Below, one piece after another: positions 1 to 3,910 of a stretch of 6,839 nucleotides of DNA. Both the position numbers and the translations under genes were made by a program. Within the stretch, counting starts at the first letter, position 1. Each line of letters begins with the position of its first letter. Under the pieces are notes generated by a model. The model worked only from the letters and a program-made list of their open reading frames with translations, made no database searches and was not told the origin of the DNA. The stretch comes from Candidatus Pacearchaeota archaeon (GTDB taxonomy: Archaea > Nanoarchaeota > Nanoarchaeia > Pacearchaeales > GW2011-AR1): assembly GCA_002690445.1 (NCBI GenBank), contig NZER01000516.1:1-6839 (forward strand), written 5' to 3'.

Positions 1-77
1 AAGTGATATGGCAAGGCACCAACAAAGTCACGCAATTTAACGCGGAGCACTTGAAGGTTATAAATGCAAGTCGGTGA
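1..77 (+). CDS. C-terminal end of a small MxVGDLV-family protein (5' partial)
   Basis: The frame is open from the window edge to a TGA at 75-77 and has no start inside the window. The visible tail reads VIWQGTNKVTQF, then AEHLKVINASR. It matches the tails of the next two genes: a beta-strand ending in W, a polar turn, then LxVI(N). The last residues NASR are also encoded at the end of the following gene, because both end inside the same repeated overlap. It is therefore probably the first visible member of a tandem paralogue array. The function is unknown. A small beta-barrel of SH3/KOW type is my guess from the strand-turn-strand pattern. Confidence 0.7.
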   Translation, partial: VIWQGTNKVTQFNAEHLKVINASR

Positions 78-234
78 TTTAGTTAAATTTCGTGGCAGCC
101 TTGGCGTCATTACTTGTGTTGACCCCGAAGAGATAGGCGATGCCCAAGAGGTTGAAGTTTCTTGGAGCGATGGCGACGTTGGGAATATGTCTTGCGGTTT
201 GTTAGAGGTTATCAATGCAAGTCGGTGATTTAGT
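56..234 (+). repeat. Direct repeat pair at the gene overlaps (56-83 and 207-234)
   Basis: The 28 nt at 56-83 and at 207-234 differ at one position. Each begins GGTTAT and contains ATGCAAGTCGGTGATTTAGT. Each copy encodes the tail VINASR of one gene in one frame and the head MQVGDLV of the next gene in another. The period is 151 nt, one gene length. This junction could have mediated tandem duplication of the gene. Confidence 0.85.
64..228 (+). CDS. Small MQVGDLVKF protein, array copy 2 (54 aa)
   Basis: A complete 54-residue frame from ATG 64 to TGA 226-228. It begins MQVGDLVKFRGSLGVIT, continues with an acidic turn (VDPEEIGDAQE), then EVSWSDGDVGN and a final LLEVINASR. The VGDLVKF opening, the GxV strand and the WxDG turn suggest a compact beta-barrel like KOW or SH3 modules. 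That fold is inferred and no catalytic residues are visible. The start overlaps the previous gene by 14 nt and its own end overlaps the next start by 14 nt in the same sequence context. No separate ribosome site is obvious, so translation is probably coupled to the gene upstream. Function unknown. Confidence 0.75.
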   Translation: MQVGDLVKFRGSLGVITCVDPEEIGDAQEVEVSWSDGDVGNMSCGLLEVINASR

Positions 235-382
235 AAAATTCAAAAACGATGGCTTCCTTGGCCTGGTCGTCGGTGTGTTCAATGACCATCTCGGAGAAAC
301 GATGTACGCCATTCGGTGGATGGATGGACACGTAGGCAACCGATGGGCCGACGAATTGGAAGTGGTCGCCGCCGCCTCTTAA
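215..382 (+). CDS. Small MQVGDLVKF protein, array copy 3 (55 aa)
   Basis: A 55-residue frame from ATG 215 to TAA 380-382. Its start MQVGDLVKF is identical to copy 2. It then has NDGFLGLVVGVF, a turn (NDHLGE), AIRWMDGHVGNRW and ends ELEVVAAAS. The two copies agree at both ends and in the WxDGxVGN core but differ in the middle, as expected of diverged paralogues rather than a recent copy. The C-terminus no longer encodes INASR, and no further overlapping start follows, so the array ends here. Function unknown. The fold is probably a small SH3-like barrel (inference). Confidence 0.75.
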   Translation: MQVGDLVKFKNDGFLGLVVGVFNDHLGETMYAIRWMDGHVGNRWADELEVVAAAS

Positions 383-418
383 AAGTAAAAACGTGCGTAT
401 CGAAAATTTTTTTACTTT
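382..418 (+). terminator. A/T-rich 10-bp hairpin after the MQVGDLV array
   Basis: AAAGTAAAAA at 382-391 is the exact reverse complement of TTTTTACTTT at 409-418, with a 17-nt loop. The right arm is U-rich in RNA. It sits directly between the last array gene and the promoter of the next operon, which fits a weak terminator or insulator. The stem is almost all A-U, so it is not a classical GC-rich intrinsic terminator. Confidence 0.4.
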
Positions 419-422
419 ATGC

Positions 423-451
423 TTGACAAAACACTGCAAATATGCGACAAT
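423..451 (+). promoter_or_regulatory. Sigma-70-like promoter for the 484-1518 operon
   Basis: A perfect -35 TTGACA (423-428) and GACAAT (446-451, four of six matches to TATAAT) are 17 nt apart. The predicted start is near 458, leaving a leader of about 26 nt that contains an AAAGGAG ribosome site at 471-477. An alternating TA run at 451-460 follows and includes an exact TATAAATA at 457-464. Confidence 0.65.
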
Positions 452-483
452 ATATATATAAATAATGGCAAAAGGAGCCAAAA

Positions 484-663
484 ATGACTAGAAAAGACTT
501 CCAACTTATCGCAGACGTACTCAGCGCCGTCTTAAAAGCTAAAGAAAACAACCCAGCTAATAGAGTGGTAGTAGAAGAGCTAGCAGCAGCGTTCGCTAGT
601 GAGCTAGCCAAAACCAACCCACGCTTTAACAAAGCAAGATTCCTTAAGGCTTGCACCCAATAA
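484..663 (+). CDS. Small phage protein with NPRF...RFLKAC C-terminus (59 aa)
   Basis: ATG 484 lies 6 nt after AAAGGAG, and the frame runs 59 residues to TAA 661-663. It starts MTRKDFQLIADVLSAVLKA, has an Asn/Pro-containing turn, a second Ala-rich helix (EELAAAFASELAK) and ends TNPRFNKARFLKACTQ. From memory, many small phage proteins have this layout: MTRKDY-like start, two helices and a terminal NPRFDxxRFLxAC motif. No function is established for them that I know of. It is the first gene of an operon, and its stop shares one base with the next start. The family resemblance is the main evidence and the gene call is firm. Confidence 0.85.
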   Translation: MTRKDFQLIADVLSAVLKAKENNPANRVVVEELAAAFASELAKTNPRFNKARFLKACTQ

Positions 664-980
664 TGTACGAGGTCGAGAGCCTATTGAATCCCGCCATTTT
701 CCGCAGTCACACTAGCGGGAAAACTTATATCGTAGCAGGCGACAAACCGTGGATTGAAGTCCCCGAAGGAACTACGCTCGATGAAGTAACGTGGAAACCC
801 CTCCAAAAGCCCCAGAAAGACCCCGTATACGCACAAGAGCAGATATTTAAGGTCGAGGGCTCAAAGGGGAATAATTATACTGTTAAACGCGCTAAAGACG
901 ATTCTTGGAGTTGTGAGTGTGTTGGTTATGGTTACAGACAAAAATGCAAACATATTGCGAGAGCAAAGGAAAGAATTTAG
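663..980 (+). CDS. SWIM zinc-finger protein (105 aa)
   Basis: I chose ATG 663, which overlaps the upstream stop by one base (TAATG), over an in-frame TTG at 651. The 105-residue product has an N-terminal part with TYIVAGDKPWIEVPEG, a linker rich in Pro and Lys (residues 44-55), then FKVEGSKGNNYTVKR leading into a C-terminal finger. Cys84, Cys86, Cys95 and His97 form CxCx8CxH, the zinc ligand pattern of the SWIM domain, with the typical W before the first Cys and KHI around the His. SWIM modules bind zinc and are predicted to contact DNA or proteins. They occur in transposases and SWI2/SNF2 proteins and, as far as I recall, in short phage proteins like this one. The partner here is unknown. 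Confidence 0.85.
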   Translation: MYEVESLLNPAIFRSHTSGKTYIVAGDKPWIEVPEGTTLDEVTWKPLQKPQKDPVYAQEQIFKVEGSKGNNYTVKRAKDDSWSCECVGYGYRQKCKHIARAKERI

Positions 981-1327
981 TGAAGAAACAACAAGTATTA
1001 ACAAAAGAACAAGAAGCATTCATGGAAATGCCTCAAGATAAAGTGGATGAAATGATTGAGCAATTTATAGCGCAAAATCCACAAACACTTGAGCCCAGAG
1101 AACTAAAAGGAGTGCGTCCCCTCATCGGACCACACGGGCGACCACGGAAACACTTTACAAAGACGATAGCCATGATTCAAAATGGCGACATTCTTACTCG
1201 TGCAAATCGTGGACGACCGGCAAAAAATGAAGTACGCATTCGCGTCGAAGTGCCACACAATTTTGTTGTGATGCGCCCACCGGTTACATATTATTTCAAT
1301 AAAGGTGGCGACTTAGCTAAAAAGTGA
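980..1327 (+). CDS. Basic protein with two AT-hook-like GRP cores (115 aa)
   Basis: The frame is open further upstream, but AAAGGA at 965-970 points to GTG 980, which shares its G with the previous stop. This gives 115 residues. Residues 1-35 are helical and mixed charge (LTKEQEAFMEMPQDKVDEMIEQF). Residues 43-83 are basic and hold GPHGRPRKHF (GRP at 53-55) and NRGRPAKN (GRP at 78-80). These resemble AT-hook cores that bind the minor groove of A/T-rich DNA, although the flanking basic residues are only partly canonical. The end (RIRVEVPHNFVV...) looks like beta strands. It lies between the SWIM gene and an MxVGDLV paralogue, overlapping the latter by 4 nt (GTGA). DNA binding is inference and the family is not recognised. 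Confidence 0.75.
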   Translation: MKKQQVLTKEQEAFMEMPQDKVDEMIEQFIAQNPQTLEPRELKGVRPLIGPHGRPRKHFTKTIAMIQNGDILTRANRGRPAKNEVRIRVEVPHNFVVMRPPVTYYFNKGGDLAKK

Positions 1328-1518
1328 AAGTTGGCGATTTAGTAAGAGTCCGAGCAACAATAGAAAATGCTGCTCAAATAGATAATCCTGAACAGTTTGG
1401 AATTATCATTGATGCGCTCGAACAGTCTACCGGCTTTTACGTTTTTGAAGTCGCTTGCGGCCATGATAGCGGCTGGTATTGCGATTTGGACCTAGAATTA
1501 GTTAACGAGAGCACATAA
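1324..1518 (+). CDS. Fourth MxVGDLV-family protein (64 aa)
   Basis: A GTG start at 1324 overlaps the upstream stop as GTGA, and the frame ends at TAA 1516-1518 after 64 residues. The opening MKVGDLVRVRA, the GIIIDAL strand, FEVACGHDSGWY and the terminal LDLELVN parallel the MQVGDLVKF / GLVVGV / WxDG / LEVI layout of the array at 1-382. The start DNA (GTTGGCGATTTAGTAAGAGTC) also still resembles the array copies. It is about ten residues longer, with an insertion after position 12. It is the last gene of the operon that begins at 484. Function unknown. Confidence 0.75.
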   Translation: MKVGDLVRVRATIENAAQIDNPEQFGIIIDALEQSTGFYVFEVACGHDSGWYCDLDLELVNEST

Positions 1519-1527
1519 AGATAATTC

Positions 1528-1556
1528 TTGACAAATCGCTCCACAGATGATATACT
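1528..1556 (+). promoter_or_regulatory. Near-consensus sigma-70 promoter
   Basis: TTGACA (1528-1533), a 17-nt spacer and TATACT (1551-1556). A perfect TATAAT follows immediately at 1557-1562. With the first -10, transcription should start near 1563, which is the A of the ATG of the following peptide gene. Confidence 0.85.
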
Positions 1557-1562
1557 TATAAT

Positions 1563-1649
1563 ATGAGTAGAAAACTTATAAAATCAATTCTCTTTGTAGC
1601 GGGTTGCTTTTTGTTTTCTCATATGTTTTGGCTGCTTTACAAAGGATAA
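1563..1649 (+). CDS. 28-residue membrane peptide, possibly leaderless
   Basis: ATG 1563 to TAA 1647-1649 encodes MSRKLIKSILFVAG, then CFLFSHMFWLLYKG. The basic N-terminus followed by about 18 mostly hydrophobic residues is the pattern of a single membrane-spanning peptide with a cytoplasmic positive end. The ATG lies at the predicted start of the transcript, so the mRNA would have no leader and no ribosome site. The alternative is that translation begins only at the next gene, which has its own good site inside the end of this frame. Phage membrane micropeptides act in lysis timing, exclusion or host inhibition, but nothing here selects among these. Short, so only moderately certain. Confidence 0.45.
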   Translation: MSRKLIKSILFVAGCFLFSHMFWLLYKG

Positions 1650-1654
1650 AGTAA

Positions 1655-1810
1655 ATGTTTTACATCGAAAGAATGATTGCTAATGACTGGGTTATTGTCA
1701 GTGGACCGCATGGTTGCGAACAAACTGCTTATATTCACGCCAAAGGCTATTGCGATGGTCGTCGAGTGCGTATTGTTACAAATACAGGCGCTGTTGTTAA
1801 TATTTTGTAA
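1655..1810 (+). CDS. Hypothetical 51-aa protein
   Basis: ATG 1655 follows AAAGGA (1641-1646) by 8 nt, an excellent ribosome site. The 51-residue product starts MFYIERMIANDWVIVSGPHG, has two Cys (21 and 33) and ends RRVRIVTNTGAVVNIL before TAA 1808-1810. The alternating hydrophobic pattern (WVIVS, RVRIV, AVVNIL) suggests a small beta-rich fold, and residues 16-40 are rich in Gly, His, Tyr and Arg. It is the second gene after the promoter at 1528 and begins 5 nt after the stop of the membrane peptide. I do not recognise the family. Confidence 0.65.
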   Translation: MFYIERMIANDWVIVSGPHGCEQTAYIHAKGYCDGRRVRIVTNTGAVVNIL

Positions 1811-1832
1811 AGTATGGTTTGGTAGGAAGCCA

Positions 1833-1877
1833 ATGAAATATAATAGAGAGGTTAAAAGTGCATCCATAAGTAAATAA
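1833..1877 (+). CDS. Possible 14-residue peptide
   Basis: ATG 1833 lies 5 nt after AGGAAG-like purines at about 1824-1829, and the frame MKYNREVKSASISK ends at TAA 1875-1877. Only the start context and its place right after the 51-aa gene support it. It is very short and may not be a gene. Confidence 0.2.
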   Translation: MKYNREVKSASISK

Positions 1878-1891
1878 GAGAATTTACGGGA

Positions 1892-1936
1892 TTGACGAGG
1901 TGTAACTAGTCTATACTCTGCTCGCACCTTCGTCAA
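1892..1936 (+). promoter_or_regulatory. Imperfect inverted repeat enclosing a TATACT box
   Basis: TTGACGAGGTG (1892-1902) pairs with CACCTTCGTCAA (1925-1936) over 11 bp with one bulged T. The 22-nt loop contains TATACT at 1912-1917. The left arm also holds a -35-like TTGACG, but only 14 nt from the TATACT box, too short for a good sigma-70 promoter. It could be an operator, a structured 3' end of the 1655 transcript, or a protein-binding site. There is no U-tract, so a simple intrinsic terminator is unlikely. The stretch 1811-2137 holds this element, a second inverted repeat, a promoter and its leader, and no convincing gene. Confidence 0.45.
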
Positions 1937-1946
1937 GCCTTTATAA

Positions 1947-1982
1947 TTGGCACGCAATTAGCAATAGCAAGAACCATGCCAA
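1947..1982 (+). repeat. Inverted repeat upstream of the 1992 promoter
   Basis: TTGGCA at 1947-1952 and TGCCAA at 1977-1982 are exact reverse complements, and the right arm ends 10 nt before the -35 box. The interior has AGCAATAGCAAG, a short repeated GCAA pattern. It might be a regulatory site for the promoter, but a 6-bp arm can arise by chance. Confidence 0.3.
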
Positions 1983-1991
1983 CAAAAAAGG

Positions 1992-2020
1992 TTGACACTT
2001 TTACGTTGTTGTGATATACT
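1992..2020 (+). promoter_or_regulatory. Near-consensus sigma-70 promoter
   Basis: TTGACA (1992-1997), a 17-nt spacer and TATACT (2015-2020). Transcription should start near the GGG at 2028-2030. The -35, spacer length and -10 match the promoter at 1528, so both units are probably read by the same, host-type, sigma factor. Confidence 0.85.
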
Positions 2021-2027
2021 TACTATA

Positions 2028-2137
2028 GGGACGCGACACGCGCTGCGTTCCGAACGAGGGCCGAGAGTAATAATATATATTTTACACCCTCAATGATTAC
2101 GGGGAGTTAGTTTAACTTTCCCCTAGTGGAGATAGAA
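2028..2137 (+). promoter_or_regulatory. Structured 5' leader of about 110 nt
   Basis: Between the predicted start (about 2028) and ATG 2138 the RNA can form CGCG-aca-CGCG (2033-2043), CGTT-ccg-AACG (about 2046-2056) and, just before the ribosome site, GGGGA/TCCCC with an inner GTT/AAC (2101-2123). The last hairpin ends 4 nt before GGAG at 2128-2131. Such a long leader is unusual in a window where most genes touch. It may stabilise the mRNA, gate translation or be a small RNA. I recognise no known riboswitch. Confidence 0.45.
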
Positions 2138-2323
2138 ATGAACACACACCATTGGCTGTACAGACTCAGCCGAGCTTACTTAATAGGCGTTGCGTTAGGC
2201 GGCGCATTACTTAGTTTGACCTTGATTCACCCATTAGCCCAAGCCGGCACAGGCCTTGCGTTAGGCGTTTGTGCTTGGACTTGGCTGCAAAACAGGTCGG
2301 AGAATAACAATATAAAAAGATGA
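2138..2323 (+). CDS. Small two-helix membrane protein (61 aa)
   Basis: GGAG at 2128-2131 is 6 nt before ATG 2138, which I prefer to the in-frame GTG 2126 that would put the ribosome site inside the gene. The 61-residue product has a short polar start (MNTHHWLYRLSR), a first hydrophobic segment at about residues 10-31 (YLIGVALGGALLSLTLI), a short turn (HPLAQAG) and a second at about 36-50 (GTGLALGVCAWTWL). A polar tail QNRSENNNIKR follows. This is the layout of a small helical-hairpin inner-membrane protein. It is the first gene after the leader and overlaps the next by ATGA. Phage membrane proteins of this size include holins and exclusion proteins, but no endolysin is nearby, so no role is assigned. 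Confidence 0.75.
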   Translation: MNTHHWLYRLSRAYLIGVALGGALLSLTLIHPLAQAGTGLALGVCAWTWLQNRSENNNIKR

Positions 2324-2526
2324 AAGAGAAGAAGAATACACAGATGAAACTATTAAGTATGGCTATGACTAATGAGCTAGCACTAATGATATTACCATTC
2401 GGTACAGGTTATTACCTTAATGAAGAAGGAGAACCAGAATCAGATTCACTTACCGCTGCCATGGCGTTGCAAGGTGTAGCAGCGATGAACGGTCTTCACA
2501 AACTACCTGAAACCTACGCTAATTAA
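2320..2526 (+). CDS. Hypothetical protein, 68 aa
   Basis: ATG 2320 overlaps the previous stop as ATGA, giving 68 residues to TAA 2524-2526. An in-frame ATG at 2344 after purine-rich GAAGAAGAAT would give 60 residues and is a real alternative. The product has a basic start (MKEKKNTQMK), a Met-rich hydrophobic segment (LLSMAMTNELALMILPF), then GTGYYLNEEGEPESDSL and an Ala/Met helix (TAAMALQGVAAMNGL). The middle is moderately hydrophobic but broken by polar residues, so it is not a clear membrane helix. Coupling to the membrane protein upstream suggests a shared role. Family not recognised. Confidence 0.65.
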   Translation: MKEKKNTQMKLLSMAMTNELALMILPFGTGYYLNEEGEPESDSLTAAMALQGVAAMNGLHKLPETYAN

Positions 2527-2546
2527 AACTTAATGAAATCAAGTAG

Positions 2547-2575
2547 ATAGGGGGTCCCCCCCCCCTCCCCCCTAT
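2547..2575 (+). terminator. C-tract hairpin, possible transcription end
   Basis: ATAGGGGG (2547-2554) and CCCCCTAT (2568-2575) are exact reverse complements. The 13-nt loop is nearly all C (a run of ten C at 2556-2565, then T). It sits 21 nt after the last left-part stop, where a terminator would be expected, but no U-tract follows. The G5 arm could also pair with the loop C-run in several registers. The region 2527-2723 has no gene: it holds this element, a GTCGCG/CGCGAC inverted repeat, A/T-rich DNA and the start cassette of the next gene. Confidence 0.45.
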
Positions 2576-2587
2576 ACCGGAATGTAT

Positions 2588-2623
2588 GTCGCGATCAATA
2601 ATATCAAGGGGTTAGGGCGCGAC
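2588..2623 (+). repeat. GTCGCG/CGCGAC inverted repeat
   Basis: GTCGCG at 2588-2593 and CGCGAC at 2618-2623 are perfect reverse complements with a 24-nt spacer. It lies between the C-tract hairpin and the first tagged gene, and could be a protein-binding site or weak stem. Confidence 0.3.
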
Positions 2624-2697
2624 TAAGTACATGCATGAATCGTAGCCCAAATTTCCAGATTTAAAAAAAATCTCCAAGTAATTTTCGAAACTTACTT

Positions 2698-2710
2698 ACT
2701 ACTTATAATA
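2698..2710 (+). promoter_or_regulatory. ACTAMTTAHWATW motif, copy 1
   Basis: ACTACTTATAATA, ending 13 nt before ATG 2724 and 2 nt before the GAGGG ribosome site. It contains a perfect TATAAT (2704-2709) but has no TTGACA upstream, only an AATTTT stretch at 2680-2685. It is the first of six copies, each in a gap before a tagged gene. Confidence 0.6.
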
Positions 2711-2723
2711 GCGAGGGCCCAAG

Positions 2724-3308
2724 ATGAAACTAACCAAATCACAAATCAAACAACTAATCAAAGAAGAATTACGAAAAGTATTGCGAGAACAAGACAGTCC
2801 ATGCGGAAAAAAGCCGTTATGGCCCGGCGACGCTAAGGCCTCGCGTAAAGTAGACCCAAGCGGCGCTGTTCTCAAGGATCAACGCGCATGGTACAAATGC
2901 AAAAATAAGGGGACTAAATTGCCTGCGGGATACCCATTTTCACCCAAGAATAGCGACGTCGCCGCTGCCGGCCAAACTGGCCCGGCTGATATCCTCGCGC
3001 CTCACCCTAAGACGCCGAAACCCGCGCCGGCGTCGGCGCCATCCCGACCGGGCCGAAGTGTTGCCGGTTACGGGGGTCTTTCACGCGCTGCGCTGAGTGG
3101 TGTGAAAGATCCAATTGGAAAGCTCGAATCGCAATTGGGCGACATTAATGCTGCTCTACAGGCGCTGCTTAAAATAGGCAAGATTGACGCAGAAACAGTT
3201 AATAAAATTAAGGCCGCGCTGGATGGCGCTAGCGCTCTTATGCTTAAGGCGAAGAAGAAAAGGCCAATAGGAGAGCCAAAGCGCGTTCGCTATAACATTA
3301 ATATGTAA
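2724..3308 (+). CDS. Tagged protein 1: Cys-pair module plus Pro/Ala linker (194 aa)
   Basis: ATG 2724 follows GAGGG (2713-2717). Residues 1-22 are the shared tag (MKLTKSQIKQLIKEEL, then RKVLRE), an amphipathic helix ending in LRE. Residues 26-63 hold PCGKKP (Cys27) and WYKCKNKG (Cys59), a module shared with the next gene. Residues about 74-118 are low complexity and rich in Pro, Ala, Gly and Ser. Residues 130-178 look helical (IGKLESQLGDINAALQALLK and onward), and the last 18 residues are strongly basic. The body is visibly GC-rich while the tag DNA is A-rich, as if the cargo came from elsewhere. The function is unknown. I infer a cargo protein delivered by the tag, and the basic tail would suit packaging with DNA. 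Confidence 0.85.
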   Translation: MKLTKSQIKQLIKEELRKVLREQDSPCGKKPLWPGDAKASRKVDPSGAVLKDQRAWYKCKNKGTKLPAGYPFSPKNSDVAAAGQTGPADILAPHPKTPKPAPASAPSRPGRSVAGYGGLSRAALSGVKDPIGKLESQLGDINAALQALLKIGKIDAETVNKIKAALDGASALMLKAKKKRPIGEPKRVRYNINM

Positions 3309-3322
3309 ATAGGAAAACGACT

Positions 3323-3871
3323 ATGAAACTAACCAAGCCACGTATCAAACAACTTATTAAAGAAGAATTACGAACAGTTCTGCAGGAACAGAGTTTTAGG
3401 CGCCCTGTCAAAGACGAGAGCAAATTCAAAGACGATGACGAACTGCCGGAGAGATTGCCCACGCAAGCAGACCCCTGCGGGCAGAAGCCGCCATTACCTA
3501 AAAATTGGCAAAGTATTAAAAAAGGGCAGCCTGGCTGGAACGAGCGCCTAGCTTTTCGCAAATGGTATATCTGCAAAAAGAAGGGTAGGAAGGGCGCCCC
3601 AGCTGCGCAGCAACAACCACAGCAGCAACAAGCGCAACAAGGACAACAACCACAACAACAACAAGCGCAACAAGGGCCCTTAAAATTAATAAATGACGGA
3701 TGGGAAGGAGCGATGAATATCCTATTCAACCCGCAAGAGTGGACAAAAGCCACTGGATTGCGCCAAGACCGTACCCGGCAGCTTGTACAAAAAGTTATGA
3801 ACCCTTTTATGACAAGTATTCGTAATGGCCTTAGAGGTCTTAACAAGCAACAACAAACAAAGGGACAATAA
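3323..3871 (+). CDS. Tagged protein 2: Cys-pair module plus Gln-rich repeat (182 aa)
   Basis: ATG 3323 lies 8 nt after AGGA (3311-3314), in a 14-nt gap after tagged protein 1, so the two are probably cotranscribed. Residues 1-22 are the tag, ending VLQE at 19-22. A charged stretch (25-48) leads to DPCGQKP (Cys52) and KWYICKKKG (Cys84), matching the PCGxKP and WYxCKxKG blocks of its neighbour. Residues 95-118 are almost all Gln with Pro and Ala, built on an 11-residue repeat. The C-terminal part (120-175) appears folded (INDGWEGAMNILFNPQEW, RQLVQKVMNPF) and ends in a Gln/Lys tail. The low-complexity segment separates the shared module from a different C-terminal domain. Function unknown. Confidence 0.85.
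   Translation: MKLTKPRIKQLIKEELRTVLQEQSFRRPVKDESKFKDDDELPERLPTQADPCGQKPPLPKNWQSIKKGQPGWNERLAFRKWYICKKKGRKGAPAAQQQPQQQQAQQGQQPQQQQAQQGPLKLINDGWEGAMNILFNPQEWTKATGLRQDRTRQLVQKVMNPFMTSIRNGLRGLNKQQQTKGQ
3611..3675 (+). repeat. 33-bp tandem repeat encoding QQPQQQQAQQG twice
   Basis: Two 32-nt copies (3611-3642 and 3644-3675) have a period of 33 nt and differ only at two synonymous third positions (CAG versus CAA). The repeat keeps the reading frame and forms most of the Gln-rich linker of tagged protein 2. Confidence 0.85.
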
Positions 3872-3881
3872 TTTTAATATG

Positions 3882-3894
3882 ACTACTTATTATT
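3882..3894 (+). promoter_or_regulatory. ACTAMTTAHWATW motif, copy 2
   Basis: ACTACTTATTATT, 16 nt before ATG 3911 and 3 nt before AAAGGA (3898-3903). An AATTTT stretch lies at 3870-3875. Nearly the same layout as copies 1 and 6. Confidence 0.6.
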
Positions 3895-3910
3895 GTTAAA
3901 GGAAGTATTT

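Noticed and set aside
230..481. Minus-strand frame opposite array copy 3 and the promoter
   Set aside because: It is antisense to a paralogous + strand gene and runs through the promoter region. No family or start signal seen.
417..656. Minus-strand frame opposite the 484-663 gene
   Set aside because: The + strand frame has a promoter, ribosome site and recognisable phage C-terminus; this is its shadow.
1677..1877. Plus-strand frame overlapping the 51-aa gene
   Set aside because: It starts inside the 1655-1810 gene without a ribosome site. Only its last 14 codons, with their own start context, are kept as a doubtful peptide.
1892..1936. tRNA or tRNA-like element
   Set aside because: Too short, with no T-loop GTTCGA sequence or acceptor stem.
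1637..1957. Minus-strand 106-residue frame
   Set aside because: It covers the + strand 51-aa gene, which has a strong ribosome site, and extends across the regulatory region. No supporting start.
1976..2014. 12-residue frame MPTKKVDTFTLL across the 1992 promoter
   Set aside because: No ribosome site, and it overlaps the -35 box and spacer of a near-consensus promoter.
2660..2676. AGATTT/AAATCT hairpin before the first tagged gene
   Set aside because: Only six mostly A-T pairs in an A-run; likely by chance.
3298..3846. Long minus-strand frame rich in Cys, opposite tagged protein 2
   Set aside because: Its Cys clusters are the antisense of the Gln codon repeat. It has no ribosome site and the + strand gene has a clear tag and ribosome site.
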